A stretch of DNA of 64,000 nt from Atherinomorus stipes (lineage: Eukaryota; Chordata; Actinopteri; Atheriniformes; Atherinidae): positions 310,001-374,000 of the forward strand of contig JALJCO010001224.1 in the NCBI GenBank assembly GCA_023101725.1, in the 5' to 3' direction. The notes beneath the pieces are model-generated. The model made no database searches. It saw nothing but the letters and a program-made list of their open reading frames with translations, and was not told where the DNA came from. Both the position numbers and the translations under genes were made by a program. This document shows positions 1-12,366 of this stretch, one piece after another. Each line of letters opens with the position of its first letter. Positions within the stretch are counted from its first letter, which is position 1.

Positions 1-228
1 TGTATCGTGACTGAATTTGAGATATCGACAAACGTATCATGATCAAACTCGTGATCTACACCCCTGATGTCAGGTACCTTTGAAATTAGATGAGAACACA
101 TTAAGTTAATTTGCCTCCTGTATTGCAGGACCTGCGATGTGACTATTGCGCACATGTGCATTGCGATGCTCAAACGATAGATTGTGCAGCCCGACTTCAC
201 AGCCTGGTTCCTTACCGTAAATGAGCAG

Positions 229-324
229 CTTCGGGAAACTGAAATGGCCGAGCACCACAGCTGTTACAGCACCCATGAGTCACTCTCTGCTCTCACAACA
301 CTCTGCTTTGCTCGATTCTGACAG
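229..324 (+). CDS. bltp1: Exon A of BLTP1-like gene (internal coding exon)
   Basis: Internal coding exon, 96 nt, entered in phase 2 and left in phase 2. The acceptor is the AG at 227-228 after a moderate pyrimidine stretch (cctggttccttacc); the donor is CAG|gtacat at 325. The frame reads FGKLKWPSTTAV, then a Ser/His-rich stretch ending HSALLDSD. An in-frame TAA at 218-220 means the exon cannot start much earlier. The final AG joins the first G of exon B to give Arg, so the two frames run on without a break. The peptide is low in recognisable structure and probably forms a linker. Main doubt: AGs at about 264 and 271 could also be acceptors. Gene identity rests on the linked exons. Confidence 0.65.
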
Positions 325-3300
325 GTACATTGGACAGAAAGACTTTGTGCCAGTCGGTAGACTGGTTACCTACCCAGGCAGCCAGCAAGTCTGCCAACTG
401 GCCTGTAGTAGCCCTGGTCTGGTTCATTGTCACTCAGTCACTGCTCTCCTGGGGACAGGTCGGGAAATGAGAGCTAATGTTGTTGAAATCCACCAAAGGA
501 AACCGTATTTCATTGGCTGAAATTGAAACACCTAATTTTTCATAGCTCCTGACTAATTTTGATTTCCTTTTAACATATTCCTGGTGGCCCCCGTGTTTTA
601 ATGAAAAAAGTTATTGAGTTACAGGACTGCTGTGAGGTCAGAGACGGCCCACTCAACCAGCCACCGAGCTTCCAGCTAAAAGGAGCTGATTTCTTAAATT
701 ATGAGTCTGGATCTGAAGTGGGTTGTGGGCCCAACTCTGCTGGGTCTCCACATTATAAGAGAAGTATGCTTTCATGAGTTTTGCTCCCCAGGCTACAGAC
801 TGCATTGGTAATATGGATTGTGCGCTCTAGGAGTGATGTACATTGAGCAAACTTGTTCCACATTCTGAAGCAAATGTTTTAAAGCTGTCATTTGTTCCTG
901 CCGGGGGGATGCTACAGATACTAATGTGTTTTGACCTCTTGGATGCTTTTGTTTCCCGCAGAGCCTTGGTAACAGGGAAAAGCTTCCTGCCAAAAAGCTG
1001 TTTACCATGTTGCAGCAAGAAACACTGACCGTGCCAGCTACTTAATGAAATCCGATGAGTGCCTGGCTGTCTTCACATCCAGCATTCCCAAAACACCCTA
1101 ATGAGAGTTTCTGCTTCTCATTTAATCCCAAGATGCTGCTCACAAAGAAGTGGGCATGATATAATAAAAACAGGTGCATAATTAAAGTTTTAGGGGACCA
1201 CATGCACATGACAAGCTCCCCTTAAACACTATAAACACTCAAATAAGCGAACAAACTTTCATCCCTTGCCAGTCCTCTCATTGAAGTGGCTTTGCAGGCA
1301 CATTTGCTCGGCATGTGGGGACACTGTTGTTGCCGCGTCCTCTTTGCTTTCTTTTGTTCAGCTGCAGTGTTGCGCTGTGTGTGCACACGCATGGAGCGCA
1401 CACATTTGAAGACGTGAATAACACATGAGCATCGGTTTGATTAATGCGTCACTGAATAGCATGCAACAGTAGTGACTTTTAAAAAGCAAAACGGCATGAC
1501 ATCGCACGGCTCGCCGTAGCGCCAAGCACATCACATGTCGTAAGGCAATTGAAAATGTATTTGTAATGTATTCATGTGTGTGTTGTCAAGGGAAACTCAT
1601 TGACCCTGTCAGGTCTGGGTTTTCTTCCTTCTCTACTCTCTGCATCTCTCTCTCTTTTTTTTTAATCAAGCTTCACTTTCTTTCTTACGGCAAAGATGGC
1701 AGGCGGTTTGCTCTGCGCTCGCCTTGTGTGCAGCTAACAACTCATGTCACCCTGCCGAACCACCCAGGAGCAGAAGAAAGGGAAAGATAAAGAGACTCTT
1801 GGAGAAAGAGAGGGAGGGAAGTCGAGAAGTTAAACGATTGCAGAGCTGCTGAACGAGGAGAGGGACCCTGTGACAAATCCCACACTCTGAACTGAGACCA
1901 GACCATAATGGATGTGTGATTAAATGAACTGCGATGCTCGTTCCTGACATGCTGCAGCCATCTCTGGAATCAGTCACACTTCTATTTTCAGTGAAGGCCC
2001 CTTTCCGCCCAACACAATACGTAGTCAAGTGCATATGTGCTGCACACATGCACACTAATACCCCAAAACTGGATGTAAATCTGGGCAGGGGGCTTTTAGT
2101 GCCTGACCACATGAGTCTCTCAGAGATGAACGTTGTTTTTTGCTGTAATTCAGGCTCTCTGGGTGTTTTTCCAATGAGTGGAGGTTCCTGTGGAAGTGGA
2201 GGGGAGGGAGGGAGGAACATGAGTAAGAATGATGAGATCAGTAGTTGAGACCATGACAAGTGCTCCATCACACCATTCACTGTGTGAGACTCCATGCCTT
2301 GTTCAGCGAGCGTACATGTGTGTTAAAGATTTCCTCCTTCCTCATGTGATGGACATGTTGCACGAAAAAGATTTGAGTCATGGGTTGGAAAGGCAGTACG
2401 GGAGCGATAAGATGTGTAGAGCGAAGAATACGGATGGACGATACCAACATTTTTCATGTTAAATACACTACCAGTAGTTTATGGTACTTTTTTCATCAAT
2501 ACCGATACTTTTTGTACCTTAAAAGAAAATCACGATTGTACAGTTTGCATTAATATCTTGAAATAAAGTAAAACTTGAGAACAGAAGTATTGGAAAAATG
2601 CTTTTAAAACAATGACAAATTATATTCATGAAGAAATTAGACAAAAATAAGATTAAAAACTTCTTTTAATGTCTGGGGGTGGATGGGTGTAAGAAACATA
2701 CTTTGTGGATGCAGAAATCCTTTTTTTTCTTAGTATGTATAAGGAAAAGCTGACTAACATTTACATCATGATATCCTCTGTATGTTTAGTTCATGTTCAT
2801 AAAGTTGGAAAAACAAACTTATAATTATCAAATAACTTAAGTACAGGTTAAGATTATTTATTCAGTGGAAAATGTTTAAATATAAAATGTAAAAGTAATA
2901 TAAGTTTATCAAAACATAATGTGCAATAACCTGCATTAAAGTACTGAAAGAAACCAAAACATCATCATCATCACTAACAGTAGCAGCATCATGACATCTG
3001 ATAGGCTACCACCATCATGTGACACAGCAGCTAGAATCTGCTGCTTTCACATCATTTCATTGCTTAAAAACAAATTGTATGTTTTGTATCTGTACAGTGG
3101 TATCACGATACTCGGTGTCTATTCCGATATTTTGTCTGGCTGGAGTATGGCTATTGAAGTATCGACTCCAGGGCATCGACATGCCCATCCCTAGCGACAA
3201 ATCATTTGAATATGTTTGGATGTGAGTGAGTGACGAAGGGAAGCGGTGAGGGGGGAGTACCAGAAAAGAGGAATTTAAATGTGTGTGCGAGATGATAAAT

Positions 3301-3879
3301 GAGAGCATGGTCTGCTGAGGTTGTGATGGACAGAGGCTTGGAGGACTCCATCACCCTGCTCTGTTACGTCATCCCCCCCGAACGCTCAACTCATCAGCTT
3401 GTCATGTGCTCAGACTCGCACAAACTCTCTCCCTCCACGCTCTTGGAGACGGATGAAATGTTAAATGCTTGGAGATTCTTTTCAAGGTCAGGTTTCTGGG
3501 CCGTACATCTTTTCACATAAATCATCATCACAGTTTTGACGGAGGGGAGGAGAAGGGTCGACAAACTAAAGCTACCTGCCAAGTATCTAAGGAAAGCTTG
3601 GCTCACACTTGGTACCTCTTAGGTTTACTGTTGGAATGTACTTCTACTTATTTGGCCTTTTGAGCTATCAATGAGCTGTTTTATATTGCAATGGTGTATT
3701 GATGGATTTGTTGAAGTTACGAACCATGTGTTTCCACAGTTTCCTGTTTAAAGCGGTGTATATTAGCGTTTATGTGCAACTCTTCATTCTTTTATTTATT
3801 GTCACTCAATCCTGAGGCATTTTGTGTCTCTGTCATCATGTTTGGTCTCACGCTGTCTTTCTCGTCTCCTCTCTTGCAG
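325..3879 (+). other. Intron A-B
   Basis: About 3.6 kb between a gtacat donor and a ctcttgcag acceptor. Positions 325-2431 show no recognised repeat and hold several long chance frames on both strands, including an unrecognised 182-codon minus-strand frame at 1747-2295. Positions 2432-3194 look like a decayed DNA transposon. The remainder is unremarkable. Confidence 0.65.
2432..3194. mobile_element. Decayed non-autonomous DNA transposon
   Basis: The ends are imperfect inverted versions of each other: ggatggacgatacc at the left and gcatcgacatgcccatccc at the right, next to internal stretches rich in 'cgata'. The interior is AT-rich and has no transposase-like frame. The termini resemble fish hAT-type MITEs starting GGGATGGGCATCGATACC. 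I could not identify a clean target duplication. Confidence 0.4.
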
Positions 3880-4064
3880 GAGCAAACGGTCGTCGGTCCC
3901 CACCACAGAGTGCATTTTTGAGCTCCCCCATTTTTCCATTCAGGCCACAAGGGCCCAGACGCTTTTGCTCCAAGCAATTTACCAGAGCTGGACCCACAGC
4001 ATGCCCAACGGAGCCCCGCAGACGCTCAGTGAAAGCCTGCTCAATGAGGTGTACAAAGTTCCAG
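3880..4064 (+). CDS. bltp1: Exon B of BLTP1-like gene (internal coding exon)
   Basis: Internal coding exon, 185 nt. The acceptor ctcttgcag (to 3879) follows a pyrimidine-rich tract; the donor is CCAG|gtaagc at 4065. It is entered in phase 2 (AG from exon A plus G gives Arg) and left in phase 1. The frame carries SSVPTTECIFELPHFSIQ, then RAQTLLLQAIYQSWTH, then TLSESLLNEVYKVP. The alternating polar/hydrophobic ECIFELPHFSIQA segment suits the beta-strands of a bridge-like lipid transfer protein groove, and the AQTLLLQAIYQSW segment looks helical. I assign it to BLTP1/KIAA1109 from remembered family resemblance, not an alignment. The protein is known to move lipids between membranes at ER contact sites. 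Another repeating-beta-groove protein is the main alternative. Confidence 0.85.
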
Positions 4065-4156
4065 GTAAGCTGCAAGCTCGACGATTAGACTGTAAAATGT
4101 AACACTGTTTTTAATAGAATATATCTAGTAGATATAACTTGATTAGTTAATAGTAA

Positions 4157-4788
4157 TAGGGCTGGGAGATAAGGATCAAATATCATGTCACAATATATTT
4201 GTTTTAGATGGCAATATAAAATATATACCGGCATTTTTATCCTAATTTGTCCAAATGTTTCATTTTATATCAAACACCTGTTTTTTAGTATTGAAACATG
4301 TTTAGCTTAAAGGTATAGCTCCACTTCAGTGATGGATTTGACAAAACGCTGGTCTGAAGTGTTAAATGTTAAATCGAAGTAATTCAAGATAGAAATATCG
4401 CTTTCATCGATTTCATATTGATTTTTAAAAACACAATATTGATCTATTTCACAAACAAAATCACAAGAGATTTCATCGTTCTCTTAGAAAACTTGCGGGT
4501 TTTCGTAAAATCTCACAAGATTTTGTTAGTAAAATAGAACGATACCCAATTAAACATTGATATGATATCAGCATATGAAAATATCGCAATATTTCCCACC
4601 GCTACAAGATAGCTGGCTGGCCAATTATGATTTTGTAGAAGTACAGAGGATCGTCCTCCAGACAGTTTAAATCAGGTGACAGTGTGCCTTGATTATAATA
4701 CCGCAATATAATGGTATATGTAAATATCATATCTCTGTCATGTAAATATCATATCTCCTTCGTCATATCGGTATATCGCACAGCCCTA
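4157..4788. mobile_element. hAT-type MITE with exact 8-bp target duplication, carrying a nested palindromic MITE
   Basis: The ends are TAGGGCTGGG at 4157 and CAGCCCTA at 4788. They are flanked by the perfect 8-bp direct repeat AATAGTAA (4149-4156 and 4789-4796), the hallmark of hAT transposition. The 632-bp body has no transposase frame. Positions about 4370-4590 belong to a second, palindromic family ('tttaaaaacacaatattgatctatttca', shown here only in part as its typical sequence type) with decayed TCTCGCGAGA motifs, so a second element lies inside the first. Confidence 0.8.
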
Positions 4789-7700
4789 AATAGTAAAACT
4801 AATCTTAAATAACTTGTAAAACTTTGGAGGGCAAAATGCTAGCTAACTGAATTTACTTCATGACAATGTACAATATAACAACAGCAAACAGGTGAGAAAG
4901 ACGTATACCTGGTGTCATATTACAAGGTTTCTTTTACATGTACGACAAAGGGTCATACATATTCTGGTTTCCTTGGTCAGATCTATTCTCTCCATTTCTT
5001 CCATGTTTTATCACACTTATTAGATTGGAATCTTTAATGAAGGATTATCAGTTCCATGACAAAGATTTTCTATAATAATTTATGCCAATCATCCAAGTTA
5101 GGGGGTGCTGAATTCAGCTGTTTTGTAGTGATTGATTTACATGCGGCCAAACTCAACATGCCAAATAAAAACCGTGTGTGGAATATAGCCAACCGAATAT
5201 GGTTCATCCCAATTTAAAGGGACATTGTGTAGCAGTTGTATATCGCAGCAACTCACTCATACTTTTCATGCTGCGTTCAGGTGAAACCCGGCAGACGGAC
5301 GACAGCTGCTGCATGTAAAGGCATAAACAAGCCTCTGTGTGAAGAAGTGGTCAGTTACAGTGACTCCCCATTTCTGATATGTTGTCATGGTGATCTAGTT
5401 TTTCCCTGACCCATGTTTTACCGTCTTTATCTCGGCTTCTGTGAATAAAATTACATCTGGTTTGCTACCGCAGTCTGCCCGACTGCACATGAATGCAGCA
5501 TCAGTGTGACGCTCGGTTCCTCCTCACTGGGACCCCGGTTACTTTTTAAAGGCATTACCTCGAACTGAGTCGACAACTCTGATAAGTTTCCGTGATTTCC
5601 TGCTGCCATGCTTCTTCTGAACGTAAAAACATGGTGACACGACATGGCAGCCACCACCGAGCCCTGCCAGTTCCATGTAGATATGAATGATACGAATAGC
5701 AAATTCAGAGCTAACAGGAGCACTTCAGTTTGTTGATGGGAGTGATTACTGATTAATCGCTCCCATCACTTTGGAACTAAATAATCCATTTTTGTGAAAA
5801 GGTACACAATGTCCCATTAAGGTTATTAGCATATTTAACATTTCTTTTATTTTTATCTCAACCATTTAATGGGGAAAACCAAAGTAGATGATACTGTTTT
5901 ACTCCTTTTGCACCACAGTTTCTCCAACAAGTAGGGAGAAGTAGTGTGAACTTTCCCATATGTTTTAAAAACAAAAGTTAAAATATAATGATGGTATGTT
6001 CAAGACACCCCGGAAAAAACATGTGAAGAGGAGACAAACTATGTAATAATCAAAGTAATCATGGGTTTTTACCATTTCAGACACACCAAGAGAGAGATGT
6101 TGTGCATTTAGCTGCCAGTTGTATCTGATGCACACTGAAGCTACCAGTGCAGTCGCATCTTACACGTCTGTGTCAGTGAATCTCTACATCTCTACTTCAC
6201 TCTGCAGGTCTTAACTCTTAATTCAGATTTTTTTGTTTGTTTGCATGGATCATTAAAATAAATGAATAAATAAATAGATAAATCAGGTTTTAGTCAGATA
6301 TGAGTGAAAAAGTTGGATTTAGGCCATTTTGCCTGCAGTGTGAGCGTATCTTTGTTCCCTGCACATCTAGTGTACATGTAGACGTGAACCTAGTTAGATG
6401 AACTTCAGATGCGTGATGAAGCTACTAATGCAGATCTTTTCAGCTCGTGATTCACTACAAATTCTTCAAAAGAGGGGGTCTGTGTTTATCAAAGAAGGAA
6501 AGGCATGTGTTTGTAATTGTTCAACATGGCAAAAAACTCAGTATGTGTTTTCCAGTTCGTTATTTTTCATAATGCAGTTGTTACTATAGGGTAGTGATTA
6601 TAATTTGGCAAAAGCAACTCGGTTACTTGGCATAATAAAGAAAAGGGACAAAAAGAACGATTTATTGTGTCCTTTAGTTATGAAATAAAGAACAGATTTG
6701 CTCGTGTGGTCTCTTTTAGATCACTGCATTTAATTTTAATGCAGCCATTATTGTTCCTGATTTATTGACTTTTTTTCCTGAATTACATATAATTTCCTTT
6801 GTTTGTTTGGTTCTCTATGAAAAAAAGCTCAATTCTTAGTGCCAGGAAATTGTCAGTAAAGATATATAGAACTGGCTACGGCTAAAAGTGATTAGACTCT
6901 TTTATGAAAAGTTTTACAGTTATTTCTCAGGGATCAACTCAAGTGTCAGACTATCATTCATGGAAAACAAGGCAACCAGATAGCGGCTTGTGAGTTGTAG
7001 ACAAACTGGCTGCAGATCGTGTACCAGGAGTGCCAGCGCATAACCAAAGCATATGTGTTCACGGGAGACGCTTAAGCATCAACTCGTCTTGTGCCCAGTT
7101 TGGAGTACAGGACCTGCAGCCGAGGGTAAATTAACTCTGAAACGCTTCATGTCACCTAGGATGCCTTAATGGTCAAATAATAAATTTTGCCCCTTATTAA
7201 ATAAAGGGAGGGGAGTCTGAATTCAATAAAACAGTAGCGTTTCTCATGACGGTAGCATCTGGACAGTCCTCTGGAGGGCCAGGGATTTTCCAACTCATTA
7301 GGATCATGTTGTTTGGTATGCTGTCAACATTCTCCCTCAGCCAAGCCTGTCAGGCTACCTTTTTTACCGTCGTGTAGTTGCCAGAATTTATGAAACTGGT
7401 CTCCCGTGGAGTGAAGTCAAATATTCCTCTCCCCTCGTTCTGCCTTTCTCTTGGAATGGGGCTTGAATAGCGACATGGAGAAACATTTGCACATCTGGCC
7501 CATTTGCTGGCAGGTTAGAAAAAGTGGGGGGAAAGAGTTTGGGGCTCTGAAGGCAGGAGAGTGAAGGGGAATAGGTGATGCATTGTGTAAGTTTATGTTT
7601 AGTGGGGAAAATACTCAGCAATCATTTCTATCATATAACCAAAATGTCTGGTTCTGTGTCTGTTTTTGAGGTTATGTTGACACTCGCTGGATTTCAGGGA

Positions 7701-8142
7701 TATGTCAGCTGTCCCAGTCCCTCTCAGACTTTGGTATGCGAGGTCTTAAGTGTGTTGGAGAAGTGGAAAAAGGAGATGAAAGAGCTGAAGAGGAGTAGAC
7801 TGAGCCGAGTGGAATGAGTTGTGTATGCATTTGAACTCAGTTTGCTGTGGTGCATCTTCCTCGCAGCATACAACGTGCTGAGCAGTGTTGGTTCATGTGG
7901 GCACTGTGGTTGTGTGCAGACTGTAATGTCATGATGGGCTTTGCCAGCTGTTCACGGCTGGGTTTTGCCTTCCTGCTTACATTTTGGCTCCTCGCTGCTC
8001 CGCTTCACTTCAGTTGTTTTCCTTGACTAAAACACTAAACTGATGGCGCTGTGTCACTTTGTTTTTTTGATCAGTGAAAGCAACTTTTGGTTGTGTGATT
8101 TGTTGTTGTTATTATTATTATTGTTAGTAGTAGTAGTAGTAT

Positions 8143-8351
8143 GGAGCGGCCAAGACAGATTTTTTTAGGATCAATTCAGATATTTTATTATCAGTTGGCC
8201 AATATTTAAGGCCAATGCTGAATTTGACTCTAAAATTAATATAATGAAGGATACAATAAAATAACTAATTTTAAAACAAAGGACTTCAAATAAATATATA
8301 ATAAACGGTGCACTTGTAAACAAATATTAAATAGAAACATTAAAATTGTAA

Positions 8352-8414
<63 letters not shown>

Positions 8415-8478
8415 GAGTTCAACAATACAAAAAATTCATGGTTCAATAATTAGTTTATACAAAATTATTATTGTAATC

Positions 8479-8513
<35 letters not shown>

Positions 8514-8625
8514 TATGAACATTGTAGGGATGTTGGCCAACACACCCAATGTATTGACCATTGCCATACCAGCAAAAATGCAAATGTCTGCCTAAAATAT
8601 CAGGCAGCTGATGTATTGGTTTATC
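8143..8625. mobile_element. DNA-transposon relic with internal AT microsatellite
   Basis: It belongs to a family also seen at about 13836, 32990, 49540 and 58898. Shared blocks are a 'gaatttgactctaaaattaat' type segment, 'tgaaggatacaat', a central AT run, then 'gttggccaacacaccca' and 'accagcaaaaatgcaaat'. Other copies begin with a GGGATCGACCGATACAG-type terminus. No open transposase frame is present. The internal AT run (8355-8411) is long and probably length-variable. Confidence 0.5.
8355..8411. repeat. AT dinucleotide microsatellite
   Basis: A near-perfect TA run of about 28 units, followed at 8479-8512 by a shorter compound AT/CA run. It sits inside a transposon relic. Confidence 0.95.
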
Positions 8626-11208
8626 CATTATTATTATTATTATAAGATAAGATGTACTTCATTGTGCTGCAAGGGGAATTTTTCTTGGGCAGAGTATACA
8701 GCTGCATAACATGAATTGACAGATAATAATCGGACAAAACACCAGTGCAGAAACATAAAAGATAAAAATAGTAGAAAGTGCCAAGTTGTCGTAAAACACA
8801 GTGCATAACATAAAATGTGGTTATTGTTGTTTTTGTTATTATTAATATTATCAATATTTATTTTTATTATTGTAATAATAATAATAATACATTTTATTTC
8901 ATGGCACCCAAGGATGCTTTACATAGAAACAATAAAACACAAAGGTAAAGTCAAAGCCAAGGATTAAAAAGAACAATTGTACAACAGTTGTAATTTTAAT
9001 GTCACCGACTTGAAGTCTGCAGGCCGGGGCCAGTTGAGGAATAAGATGCAAATATTGAGGCTGAATATTGAACGTGGCTAACAAACGTGGTCCACTTTGA
9101 ACATGTGTTTTTGTGTCTTTTAGAAATATCAGCTCTGCTCATTCCTTTTGATGTTGCAGGGATTTTTTTGATATTGGAAGGTGTTTCATTTCGAGGCCTC
9201 ACAGATAACAGATGGTCAGTGTCCTTCATGGGAGGGAGATGTTTGGGCATTAGATTAGATTCCCTGACCATTCAGTAAGGGAGGAACTCAACAGCTTCAG
9301 CTTTAATTTCACAGTCTTTACACCGAAACATATTCCTGATAAATTTCTTTCCTTGTCTGGAACACAGGTGCTTGGACCGCATAATGTACGTTTTTAAAGC
9401 CCAGAAAAGAAAGAAAGCAGAAAACAAAGTGTAAAATCTTATTTTCTTCTACAATCAGATATTGTCCCTCACCGTCTCTTGCAGGACGTCTTGGTTGGTG
9501 ACACAGCTGTCTGCAGGACAGAGCTGATCTCCGGCTTGGCTCAGACATTCAGAGCTTTTTTTTCCTTTTCCATCCTTTGCCAGACTTTATTTTCAGACAT
9601 AAACTAATCTAAGATGTTTTTCTTCTTTCTAATGTTCCTTTTTCCCTCTTTGTGATTGTCCGAGGCCAGAAATCTCAGATTGTTTTGTGGTTTACAGAGC
9701 GGCAGTAGCAACAGCAGTAGAGTGAAGCCTGTAATTCCTGTCTACTTTGAGGCAATATTACCCCTCAGATTCAACCACACACTGACCACAGTGACCTCCC
9801 ACACGTTACTAGAGACTACATGCACTGCTGTGTCAGTCAGCAGTTTGCTGTCAATAAAAGTACGGTGAGTTCTGTATAAAGAAGGAAAATAACAAAACAT
9901 TCTCATTGTTGAAAGCCCTCACTGAATTTAATTAAATCCATAAAATGCACTTCTGCTCTTCCAAATGATGCAACTGGAAAAAAAAAAATCCCTTCATTCT
10001 TTAAAATGCCTCAGATTTAATTTTTGCCTGATTTTTTTTTCATGTTCTGATCTGTCAATATACTATATCTCTACTTCCAGTGTGGCCTGAAGTTTACATA
10101 CAGCTCAGCTTATCGAATTGCGATGTTGGAACAGCGTTGCCAACCTTTTTTCAAAAAAGCAACTACAAATCTTGACTGTTTTGACAGTATTGGAGACTGA
10201 TGTGAAAGTACGTGTTGTTAATGCCTCCTGTGGACAAATTGTGTGGAAAAAAAGAAAAAGAAAGAAAAAAGAAAATAATAAAGGTATTTTAGAATATTTT
10301 AGACTTAAAGAAAATATAGCTTTTTTTCTGTTATAAAGATATTAAGGATGTACTTTATTCCCTTTTTGCTTCTCCTACGACATTATTGCTCTCTGCTTCA
10401 GCATCCATTGCAACTACATGTACCAGGCCGATTATGCAAATGAGACAATGAAGTCAATAGCGACTTGTCACTGAGGAGTTGGCAACAGTGCGTTTAATTG
10501 ATTTATATATATATATACTGTACAATTTGAACCAGAAACCAACTTTAATAACGGTGCAAGGTTAAGCTGTTTTCCACTAAAATTAGCAGGTTGACATGGA
10601 CTTTTAAACACAGGTCGACCCACTTATAATGAGCATTTAGCCAGGTCTGATTCCCTGCTGGCAAGCTGTGTGGTCTCTGTCCCCACCGCTGCATGTCTGG
10701 TGACACCATCATGCTGGGTTTGCGTTGATGATGTCATCTGTGGAGTGAGTGAGTGGGTCGTAGTCAATGTGCTTTATTGTTGCACATTTGTCCGTCTGCA
10801 AAATGGACAGAATCAGCGTGATTTCCTAAAACGTAGGGGACGTTAAATTGTGTCCGAAGTAGAGCTGTTTTGGTACTATATGAGACGTGACTGGTGTGAT
10901 GTCATGACGTAGCCGTGCACCGCCCAGCGTCATCACCTAAGTTTGCAGCTAAACACTGGTCTTGTCTTAGCCAAGCTGTTTGAAAGTGATTTTTAACCCG
11001 CATCGCTGGCCGCAGTTCGGTGAGCCTTACCCACTGCCACTAAAAGCAGATCATTTGGGGGTTTAACGGGTGTTTTGTCCAGTGTCACTTCGATGTTGGT
11101 TAATCATTTAAAATCATTCCAACATTAAAGTTGGAAATCTGTTGTGAAGAGTTGATGCATCAGTGCCACTGGTCTGCTTTTGGTGGTATACAGAACTATA
11201 AAAATAAT

Positions 11209-12366
11209 TAGGGCTGCCACATAGACAATCGACTAATTGTCGACTATCAAAATAGTCTGCAACTAATCGACTAATCGTTTATTGGGTTTTAAGCTTTGTT
11301 TTTCTTCTAAAAATTGTCGCTGTACCTTCCTCTGCCTTGTGTGCCTTTCTGTCTGTTCTTGAATTGTTTATTGATATAAATAAACACACACAGCAGTCCG
11401 TTTGACACTTTTCTCCATTAGATTCATTGACAAAGTGTCCAAACTTTTGACTGGTACTGTTAATATGCTACAATTTTCGCATGATCTGATTAGCTGACTA
11501 ATCAACAAAATAATCCGTGACTAGTTGATTATCAAAATAGTGGTTTGTGGTAGGGCTGGACGATAATTCAATATTGATATATATCGATCGATAGAGGTTT
11601 TTTCAATATAAAAAAAGAAGGTCAATAAAAGTTCAATATAGAAACAGTTTTCCGCTGTAGCCTATCGGGTAGCATGATACTACAGTCACTACTTCCGCCA
11701 AACCAATCACAAACGCAGACCCAGGCAAAGACTGAATTGGAATTCAGTGTTAGTGTGATCTTTATTATAAGTAGGTCATTCAGCAAAAGCTTGAAGGGGA
11801 AGTTCAATTTCTTTCAATCTGCACCTACTTTCTAGCATGAAATACATTCATTTCCTCATCCAGACAGTTTTGTTGCAACTTGAATTCCTTCGGGAGATAT
11901 TTAGATCCAATCCAGATCTGCGTATGTCCAATATAAGGAAAAATCACCACAAAAAAGCCTCTTCGAGCTCACAGGGGATCCGACTGTTTCGTAACAAAAC
12001 ATTGGTGAAATGAAGGAGTTTGTGGCAGAAAGTGCCTTATTTGGAGGTTGTGCAAGGTTGCCCCATCACTTCCATTATATTGGACATATGCTGATCTGAG
12101 TGGATCTAAATATCTTCTAAAGGAAGATACACCAAAACTGTCTGGGTGAGGAAATGAATGTATTTCATGCTAGAAAAATGGGTCCCGGTTGAAAAAAACC
12201 GAGCTTCCCCTTTAAATGGCCAGGGCTGCACCTAAAATGGCTTTTAATTTGACAATGGCTTTTTTTTTTTTTTTTTGATAAATATCGATATCGATCAATA
12301 CAGATTTTTTTTTTTATCAATAATCTTTTTTTCTATATCGTCCAGCCCTAGTTTGTGGCAGCCCTA
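11209..12366. mobile_element. Older hAT-like element interrupted by a younger one
   Basis: The left end TAGGGCTGCCAC at 11209 and right end GTTTGTGGCAGCCCTA ending at 12366 are imperfect inverted repeats. 'cgactaat' motifs lie near the left end and 'actagttgattatcaaaatag' abuts the insertion. The flanks AAAATAAT and AAAACGAT match at 6 of 8 positions, consistent with an aged 8-bp duplication. The element at 11551-12350 is inserted about 16 bp from its right end. Confidence 0.6.
11551..12350. mobile_element. hAT-type non-autonomous element with exact 8-bp target duplication
   Basis: Begins TAGGGCTGGACGATA and ends TATCGTCCAGCCCTA, near-perfect inverted repeats, and is flanked by the exact direct repeat GTTTGTGG (11543-11550 and 12351-12358). 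The interior holds its own inverted repeat: arms around 11820-11940 ('catgaaatacattcatttcc', 'agatatttagatccaatcc') are matched in reverse at about 12080-12175. No transposase frame is present. It is clearly younger than its host element. Confidence 0.85.

Noticed and set aside
129..216. Possible exon upstream of exon A, acceptor cctcctgtattgcag
   Set aside because: The only good donor (gtaaat at 217) would leave a 12-nt intron before exon A, and the phases do not agree.
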